A DNA stretch of 64,000 nt from Luteolibacter arcticus (lineage in GTDB: Bacteria; Verrucomicrobiota; Verrucomicrobiia; Verrucomicrobiales; Akkermansiaceae): contig NZ_JAPDDT010000001.1 in the NCBI RefSeq assembly GCF_025950235.1, positions 124,001-188,000 on the forward strand. The letters are read 5' to 3'. Shown piece after piece: positions 31,742-40,100 of the stretch (position 1 is the first letter of the stretch; each line of letters starts with the position of its first letter). The translations under genes were made by a program, and so were the position numbers. The notes under the pieces were generated by a model. The model had not been told where the DNA came from. It worked only from the letters and a program-made list of their open reading frames with translations, and did not search any database.

Positions 31742-31784
31742 GACCCGGCCGGGGCTTCTTGCGGAAGAAGCCCGCACCGGGGTC
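31742..31784 (-). terminator. nested hairpin downstream of the sialate O-acetylesterase gene
   Basis: GGGCTTCTT-GCGG-AAGAAGCCC is a perfect 9-bp stem, flanked by GACCCGG and CCGGGGTC that can extend it. It starts 4 bp after the esterase stop, reading leftward. There is no long T-run; it may stop transcription with Rho or protect the 3' end. Confidence 0.55.
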
Positions 31785-31787
31785 AAG

Positions 31788-33773
31788 TCACTGCGCCGAC
31801 CCGTATGCTTCCAGCTCGGTGAGGAAGCCGTGGTTCTCGCTGAATTGGTCCTGCTTCTCGTGGTGGTCGGGGAAGGTGGCGCGGACGAAGCGGACGGGGC
31901 GCTTGTCGAAGCGGAGCTCGGTGCCGGAGCGGGTCTTGCCGGCGAACTCATGCTTGCCGACTTCCTGGAATTCCTTGCCGTCGGGGCTGACAGAAATGAC
32001 GACCGTCTTGGTGGCGCCGTAGTCGGGCACGCCGAAGCGCACGGCCTGGATGTCGCGGCTGCGGCCGAGGTCGAGCGTGACGTGTTTCGGGAAGGCCGGG
32101 GCATCGCCGGTGGCGAAGCAGGAGCCGGCGGCACCTTGCCAGTTGCCGTCGGTCAGGCCGGCATTCCAGCCGTTTTTGTTAGGGTCGCTGGAGGTGAAGG
32201 ATTTTTGGAAGGCGACGTTGCGGCCGAGCACCGGGTCATCTGGCCAGTGGGTGTGGAAGGAGGCGGCAGGCAGGCCTTCCTTGTTCATCAGGTTCGGCTC
32301 GGCCTTTTGATACCAGCCGTAGCGGGCCATCACCGGCTGCGCGATCTTGTCGGACTTCAGCACGATCTCATTGCCGGCGATCTCGGCGGTGGCGGGTTGG
32401 AAGTTCCAATCCGGCCCGGCGACTTCGAAGTGGCTCGGTGGCTTGCCATCGCGGGTGGCGAGGCCGCCACCGGTGTGCTGGAAGCGGATGCGGACGGCGT
32501 CACCCTCCGCCTTGAAGCCTTCGTAAAGCGGGCCGGATTTCACCACGCCCGCCTTGCCATAGGTATCGGCCATGGCCCACAGCGCGAGGCGGCGGCCGAC
32601 CTCGGACTTGTTGCGCGGGTGGATGTCGGCGGGATTGCCGATGTCCATGATGACGGCCATGCCGGTGCGCGGGATCTTGAGGGCATCGCGCTGGGCGGCC
32701 CAGATCGCCTGCAGCGCGCCTTCGCGTTGGTCGCCGTAGTTGTTAGGCGCGAGCTGGACGTAGAGGAAGGGGGCTTCCGGGGCGGCGAATTGCTTCCGCC
32801 AGCCTTGGATGAGGGCCTGCATTTTCAGGGTGTAGAGCATGCCCTCGCCGACATTCGACTCGCCCTGATACCAGAGGAAGCCGCGCAGGCCGTAAGGGAC
32901 CAGCGGATGAATCATTGCCTGATAGGTGCCGATCGCCTGACCGTGGCCGACCGGCAGCACGGGGGGGGCGGATGGCTGGCCGGGCAGCGGCTGGTGGGCC
33001 TGGAGCGCGCGCTCGGCGGCATCCACCCAGCCGCGGGTGGAGGCGAGGTGGCGGCGCATGAGCTCATCATACTTCGGGGAGCCGGGGGTGCGGGCGTCGC
33101 GGAATTCGCGCATCTCGCGCAGGTCCTCGATGCCCTCGAATCCCTCGTCCGCCAGCCATGGTTCGATGCGTGAGCCACCCCACGACGAGTGGATCATGCC
33201 GACGGGGATGCCGAGTTCCTCGGTCAGCTTGCGGCCGAAGAAATAGGCGACCGCGGAGAAGGGCATGGCCGTCTCCGGCGTGGCTGGTTTCCAACTGCCC
33301 TCGAAATCATCGAGGCGATAGGGCGAGAGCTTCTTCGGCACCGTGATCAAGCGGAGCAGGGGAACCGGGCCTGTCTTCGCGGCGTCCTGGTCCTCCTGGC
33401 GGGAGGCACCGATGCTCCACTCCATGTTCGATTGGCCGGAAGCCAGCCAGACCTCGCCGACCAGCACGTCCTTCAATTCCACCTTGTGGCCGCCTTCTTC
33501 GGCGGCTTCGAGAACGCGGCCCTCGGCGGAGGCGGGCATCGCATCCAGATCGACGCGCCACTTGCCATCGCCTGCGGCTTGCACCGACTTCTCCTGGCCG
33601 GCGAATTTCACGATGACCTTCTTGCCCGGCTCGGCACGGCCCCAGACGGGCACGGCGCGGTCGCGCTGCAACACGGCTCCATCGGTGAAAATCCGGGGCA
33701 GCCGCACCTCGGCGGCAGCAGGCAGTGCGGCAAGGGCGAGGGCCAGGGACAAGATTCGACTCGCAGAAGGCAT
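31788..33773 (-). CDS. secreted sialate O-acetylesterase with C-terminal carbohydrate-binding domain
   Basis: 661 residues, signal peptide MPSASRILSLALALAALPAA. An N-terminal beta domain (RIFTDGAVLQRDRAVPVWGR) precedes the SGNH esterase, with the nucleophile motif VWLASGQSNMEW (S115). RGFLWYQGESNVGEGMLYTL and AVIMDIGNPADIHPRNKSEV, with the DxxH pair, complete the active site. The last about 140 residues (TLDLGRSRDIQAVRFGVPDY, SVSPDGKEFQEVGKHEFAG) look like an F5/8-type C discoidin domain. The family removes 9-O-acetyl groups from sialic acid or acetyl groups from plant and algal glycans. It is divergent from the giant metalloprotease gene. Confidence 0.92.
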   Translation of the reverse strand: MPSASRILSLALALAALPAAAEVRLPRIFTDGAVLQRDRAVPVWGRAEPGKKVIVKFAGQEKSVQAAGDGKWRVDLDAMPASAEGRVLEAAEEGGHKVELKDVLVGEVWLASGQSNMEWSIGASRQEDQDAAKTGPVPLLRLITVPKKLSPYRLDDFEGSWKPATPETAMPFSAVAYFFGRKLTEELGIPVGMIHSSWGGSRIEPWLADEGFEGIEDLREMREFRDARTPGSPKYDELMRRHLASTRGWVDAAERALQAHQPLPGQPSAPPVLPVGHGQAIGTYQAMIHPLVPYGLRGFLWYQGESNVGEGMLYTLKMQALIQGWRKQFAAPEAPFLYVQLAPNNYGDQREGALQAIWAAQRDALKIPRTGMAVIMDIGNPADIHPRNKSEVGRRLALWAMADTYGKAGVVKSGPLYEGFKAEGDAVRIRFQHTGGGLATRDGKPPSHFEVAGPDWNFQPATAEIAGNEIVLKSDKIAQPVMARYGWYQKAEPNLMNKEGLPAASFHTHWPDDPVLGRNVAFQKSFTSSDPNKNGWNAGLTDGNWQGAAGSCFATGDAPAFPKHVTLDLGRSRDIQAVRFGVPDYGATKTVVISVSPDGKEFQEVGKHEFAGKTRSGTELRFDKRPVRFVRATFPDHHEKQDQFSENHGFLTELEAYGSAQ

Positions 33774-34107
33774 GCGAGCGATTACGCGGGGCAGAGCGGG
33801 ATTCTACCAGTGCGGATTGGTTTGAGCCGGGCGGAAGGCAAAGTTTTCCCAATCAATCGAATGTGGAGTGAAGAATTGTTTTATAGCACAATAAGTGACG
33901 AATTCGGAACTCATGTATTGACCTTGTGACTTTGGACCGCTCTTTAGTGATTGATACACGAAGAGCTTCCATTTTGCGCGTTTGTGGTGCCGAAGGTGAG
34001 CTTACCCGCTGTTAGTGAGCCGCCCATGGCGAAACCGTCCGTCCCATCATCCACCTGACGGTCGCTTGCGACGACTCGTGATTTGTCCCGTCTCGAAAAC
34101 CCAGCCC
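33774..34107 (+). promoter_or_regulatory. 334-bp divergent intergenic region upstream of giant protease 1
   Basis: Noticeably AT-richer than its surroundings between 33840 and 33960. A candidate promoter for the rightward gene is TTGACC (33918-33923), a 17-bp spacer and TCTTTA (33941-33946); the -10 match is poor. No small gene or RNA is recognised in this gap. Confidence 0.3.
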
Positions 34108-37100
34108 ATGAAAACCCGTCAGATCCTTCTGCTCAGCGCTGCGTCGCTCGGCATCATCACGGCCATCACGTTGTGGCCGAACTCCGCACCGCCGATTGCG
34201 GTGCCGGTTTCTCAAAGCGCCCCAAGTCGTCCGGCCAAGGACGCTTCCGCCTCCACCGTCGCCGCTGCCACTCCGGAAGCCGGTTCGCCGGTCGAGGAAA
34301 CGGCGGGCGAGGTTTCGCCGGACTTCGGTGCCTGGGCGCGGGAGACTCCGCCGGAGCCGGACTTCGCGAAGATCGAGGCCTTCGACGGCTGGGTGGCGCG
34401 CTGGAAGACCGCGACCCCGGACGAGCGTGCGGCGATGGCGAAGGAAGGCGCGCAACTCGCGGCCGGGCGTCGTCCCGAGTTCAAGGCGCTCATTGCGTCG
34501 GACCCGCGGCTGGCCTTGGAGAAGGCGGTGCCGCGCGTGGTGCGGCAGGATTTGCCGCAGGAGATCGTGGCGCAGTTGGAAAGCCCGGTATCCTCCGCGG
34601 GCACTCTCAATGTCTATCAGGGCCGGCCGGCCGACGGCATGGAACTGCGGGGCGACCAGCTCACGGTGCGTTATTTCGAGACCGGTGGTGTGAGCTACAA
34701 GGCGCGGGTCTTCGGCCAGCTCGAGCACGTCACCTCGCGGAAGGACGTCCCGCTGCAAGGCGTGGCGGTCGATCGCGAGATGGCGATCGCGGAGAATGCC
34801 GTGCGGCCTCTGGAATTGGGCGAGCGCATTCCGGCCGGCACCGTGGTCGAGGAAACCTGCCCGGTTTCCGGCGAGACCACCGAGGCGGTATCTACGGGCG
34901 AGGCGGTGACCGATGAAACGCCGACGGTGGAAGTCGCCGGTCGCGTCATCACGCTGTGCAATGGCTCCCACGTCACGGTGTTGGAAGAGGAGTTTCGCAC
35001 GTGGATCCAGGCGAGTGGCCCCGGCGGCGCGGGCTTCTTCGTCGATAACTTCCCCGGCACCTCATCACGGGCGATCGGCAATCTCCGCTGCCTCTACATC
35101 CGCGTTACCTACCCGGAGCAGATCTCAGCACCGAATACCGAGGAAGAGGCCCACAGCGACATGCGGAATACCGCGCGCTACTTCTTGGAAAACTCTTACG
35201 GCAAGATGACCACGACCACCACGGTCACCTCGCTGGTCACGCTGCCGCACACGATGGCGTGGTACAAGGCGAAGGACAGCGAGGTGGATGGCCTCGGCCT
35301 GATTCATAACGAGTCGCGCAGTGAAGCCCGTAAGCTGGGCTACGACTCGAACCAATACGACTGCACCATCGTCCGCATCAATGGCGGGCCACGCCTAGAA
35401 GGCATCTCATGGGGCGGTGGCTCCAGCGTCTGGATCACCTGGGGCGGCATGGACGTGCTCAACCACGAGTGCGGCCACTCGCTCGGACGCAACCACGCGA
35501 ACTACTGGACCACCACCGACGGCACCGCCTACGGGAACGGCAGCAATCAAGAGTATGGCAACTCCTTCGACGTGATGGGTGGCGGCGGCGGCTTCAGCGC
35601 GCATTACAATACCATCAGCAAGCGCGCGCTTGGCTGGCTGCCGGCCGAGTATGTGCACACGCCGAAGACCAATGGCGTCTATCGCATCCACGCTTACGAT
35701 CAGCCGCAGCTTGAGGAAGGGAAGCGCTATGCGCTCACGGTGGCGAAGGACAGCATCCGCCAGTATAACATCGAGTTCCACCCGGCACGCGGCGGGTTGC
35801 TCGCGGACTCGGCACTCGTTCTCTACAGCGGCATGGGCAGCAATGCCGGCCACTTGCTCGATACCACGCCGGGCAGTGCGGGTGGGAAGGGCGATGGCGG
35901 GATTGCGATCGGCCGCACCTACTCCGACCTCGAGGCGGACATGCACTTCACGGTGCTCGGGAAGAACGCGAGCTCGCCGCCTTCGCTGGATGTCGCCTAT
36001 TTCCGCGGGCCATTCCCCGGCAACAATGCCCCGACGCTTGCTCTCAATGCCAGCGCCACCACCATCGCCGCCGGTGGCAGTGTGACCTTCACCGCGACTG
36101 CAGCCGATGCGGATGGCGACGCGCTCGCGTATCACTGGGACTTCGATGACGGTGCCACGGCGTCTAACAGCGCGGTGGTGACCCGCACCTTCGCGACGGC
36201 CGCGCAAGTGACCGCGATGCTGACCGTCTCCGACCTCAAGGGCGGCACCGCGCGCCGTCATATGGTGATCAACGTGGGCAGCCACGGCAAGCAGACGGTG
36301 ACCGGTGCGGTGACATGGAATGCCCAGGCGCTGCAAGGGGTACGCGTCTCCAATGGAACGAAATACGCCTTCACGGATGCGAGCGGGAACTACTCGCTGT
36401 CGGGCCTCAACACCGGTGCGAACACGCTGACGGCCACCTTGAATGGCTACACCTTCACGCCTTCCTTCACCAATCCGCTCGGTGTTGTCGCAGGGACCAA
36501 CACCGCCAACTGGACCGCGGGGAACTCGACCTTTGTCACGCTGGCCAAGACCGCCGACCCGGTCGAAGGCGGGGCAAATGGCACCTTCACGCTGACTCGC
36601 ACCGGCGACACCAGCGCCGATCTGATCGTCCGCGTCTCGCCAACGGGCGGCACTGCGGCGAAGACCACCGACTACACCTTCACGCCGGATCATGCGACTG
36701 ATGGCAGCTATCGTACTTTCACGATTCCGGCCGGTCAGGCATCGCTCGCGGTCGCCGTGGCGGCGGTCAATGACACCGCCCAGGAAGGGCCGGAGACGAT
36801 CACGCTCCAGCTTGCATCGACCGGCGAGTATCTCTCGAACGCCGGGAATTCCATGGTGATGACGGTCGGCGACAACGACACCACCTTGCCGCAGGTCGCC
36901 GTCGTATCGAACGATCCCTATGCCACCGAGGCCTCCGCTGATGCTGGCAGCTTCACCTTCACCCGCACCGGCTCCACGGCTGCGGCGTTGAATGTTTCCG
37001 TCGCTTGGACTGGCACGGCCACCAATGGGGCCGACGTCACCACCTTGCCCGCGACGGTCACGATCCCGTCGGGTCAAGCGAGCTACACCCTCGCGGTGAG

Positions 37101-40100
37101 CCCGCTTAATGACAGCGCGATCGAGATTCCTGAGACGGTGATCGCCACGGTCAACACCAGCGCCGCCTACGTTCGCGACGGCGGATTGCAGACGGCGACC
37201 GTCACGCTCAGCGATGACGACACGCCGGTGGTCACGGTCAGTCTGCCGGATGCATCGGCGTCGGAAGCCGGTCCGGACTCGGGTCTCTTCCTCATCCACC
37301 GCACCGGTAGCACTGCGGCGGCGCTGAAGGTTTACTACGGGGTTCATGGTACTGCGCTGCACGGCACTGACTACGGCGCGCTGAATGGCGAGGTGATCAT
37401 CCCCGCCGGTGCGACCAGCGCGCCGGTGGTGATTGCTCCCTACAACGATGACCTTGGCGAACCGGCGGAAAGCGTCGTGCTCGCGGTGACGACCTTTAAC
37501 AATGGCTACAGCCTCGGCTCGGCCTTCCAGGGCACGGTGACGATTGCCGACAATGCCGACGTCCCAGTGATCAGCCTGCGCGCCGGCACGGTGGGTGCCG
37601 AGGGCGGCTCGAATCCGACGGTGGTCTTCCGTGCGGTTGGCAGCGGCGGGGGCAATGTTACGGTGAACTACACCGTCAGCGGCACCGCGACTTCCGGCAG
37701 CGATTTCACCGCGCTGTCCGGCAGCGTTTCGATCCCCGCGACGGGCACGAACGATGTCACTGTCAGCATCCCGGTGACCAACGACACGACGGCGGAATCC
37801 ACCGAGACCGTCGTCGTCACGATCACGCCGAATGCGGCCTACAAGATCTACAACAGTGCTTCGGCCGAGGCGATCATCCGCGACAATGACAGCGGCGGAG
37901 ATCGGGTGATGGTCTCGACCGCGAATCAATCGCCGGCCGAGTCCGGGGCCACCGGCCAGTTCTACTTCTCCCGCACCGGCACGACCGGGGCTCTGACCGT
38001 GAACTACGCCGTCTCCGGCACCGCGACCAATGGCACCGACTACGCCAGCCTGCCTGGCACGGTGATCATTCCCGATGGCGCGACCGGCATGGACCTGCTG
38101 CTCACGCCGACCGATGACGCCGCTGTGGAAGGCACCGAGACGGTGACCTTGACCGTGCTGCCCGGCACCGGCTACGGCCCGGATCGCCCGGCGTCCGCAA
38201 CCTATCTGATCGCCGATAGCGAAAGCCCCGCGATCAGCGTCGGTTTCCAAGCCGCCACGGTGACCGTGAGTGAGGCTGATGCCGGTGGCGAATACCGCAA
38301 CATCCCGGTGACGCTTTCCGCGGCCTCCACCGACACCGTGACCGTGGACTACACCGCGAATGGCGGCAGCGCCGAGGGAGATGATGTTGACTGGGCATTC
38401 GTCACGCCCGGCAATGTCCCGATCCCCGGTGGCACGCTGACCTTCGCGCCCGGCGTGACCTCGCAGAACCTCCGCATCCGCATCAAGAACGACGGGGTGA
38501 TGGAGCCGGTGGAGACTGCCACGCTGGAATTGCGCGCGCCGCGTTTCGCCTCTCTCTCGTCCGGCACGGCGAAGCAATCGCTGCTGATCTTCGACGATGC
38601 GCCGTCGGCCCTCGTGCTCGAGGAGCGCTGGAGCGGCGGCACGGTTTACACCAACCAGTCGTGGAGCACCAACACGCCGAACTATGCCGGCGTGCTCTAC
38701 TCCTTCACGCCGGGCCAAGATGTAGCCGACAGCTACTCGCGCCGGCTGGTCGGCCAGATCGTCGCGCCGGTGAGTGGCACCTACAAGTTCTGGATCGCGT
38801 CGGACGATGCGTCGCGGCTCTACCTGAGCACCACCTCATCGGCGGCGCAGAAGGCGCAGATCGCCAGCGTTTCCGGCTACACCAACTTCCAGGCATGGGA
38901 CGCCAATGCCTCGCAGGCTTCCGCGAACATCACTCTGACCGCCGGCCAATCGTATTACATGGAAGTTCAGCACCAGGAGGGTGGGGGAGGCGACCACGTC
39001 TCGGTGGCGTGGCAGGGTCCGAATTTCACCCGCACCCCGATCACGCTGGCGACTCCGCAGAGCACTGCTCCGCGGTTTGTCCGGCTGGCCTCGGCGGCGA
39101 CGACCCGCAGTGAAGCCGACGGCAGCGAGCCCTTGCTGATGGTCCTGCTGGATCGTCCCGCGGGAAGTACGCCGGTCACCGTAAATTACACGGTCGGCGG
39201 GACCGCTACCGCGGGAAGCGACTATACGCTGGCTCCCGGCACGCTGACCTTCGCGGCGGGCGAGCAGGTGAAAACGCTGCCGCTTTCGATCCTGGCCGAT
39301 GCGATCGGCGAGTCGCCAGAAGCGATCGTGGTTTCGCTCTCAAATCCCTCGGGAGCGCAGCTCACCTCGCCCTCGACGCATGTCATCACCTTGCGCGATA
39401 CGGATGTGCCTACGGTGGAGGCGCTCTTCGCCACCGCCACTTCGGCAATGAGTTCCGGCACGGTGATCGGCACTTCCACTGCGACCCCGGCTTCCGGCCG
39501 CAGCATCACCGGCTGGGCCATCGTCGCGGGCAACACGGGAAATGCCTTCGCCATCAATGCCTCCGGCCAGGTGTCACTGGTCACTCCCGCCGCCTTGCCG
39601 AATCCCGGCGGGGTCCAACTCGTGGTGCGCGCCTTCGACAATGCCGGTTCGTCCGGTGATGGCGTGGTCAACGTGATCTGCAATGCCCCGGCCAACAAGG
39701 TGGTGGAGCAACGCTGGAACGGCGGCTCCGCTTACGACAGCGAGGACTGGACCGGCACCCCGGCCTTTACCGGCACGCTGGCCAATTTCACCACTGGTCA
39801 GAACGTGGCCGACAACTACTCGCGCCGCCTCACCGGCTATCTCAAGCCCGCAACCACCGGCGACTACACCTTCTGGATCGCCGGTGACGACGATTGCCGC
39901 CTCTATCTCAGCAGCAACGGCTCGCATTCTAACAAGACCGAGATCGCTAGCGTCGATGGTTGGACGAACTTCCAGGCGTGGGATTCGCAGGCCGTGCAGA
40001 AGTCAGCGGTGATCCCTCTGGTGGCGGGCAAGGTCTACTGGCTCGAAGCGCATCACAAGGAAGGGGGCGGCGGCGACCATGTGTCCGTCGCGTGGCAAGG

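Noticed and set aside
35407..38718. 1103-codon reading frame antisense to giant protease 1
   Set aside because: It is the mirror of a strongly biased GC-rich sense gene with repeated Calx-beta domains; the translation is low-complexity (R, G, H, V-rich), has no domain, and the sense frame has clear motifs.
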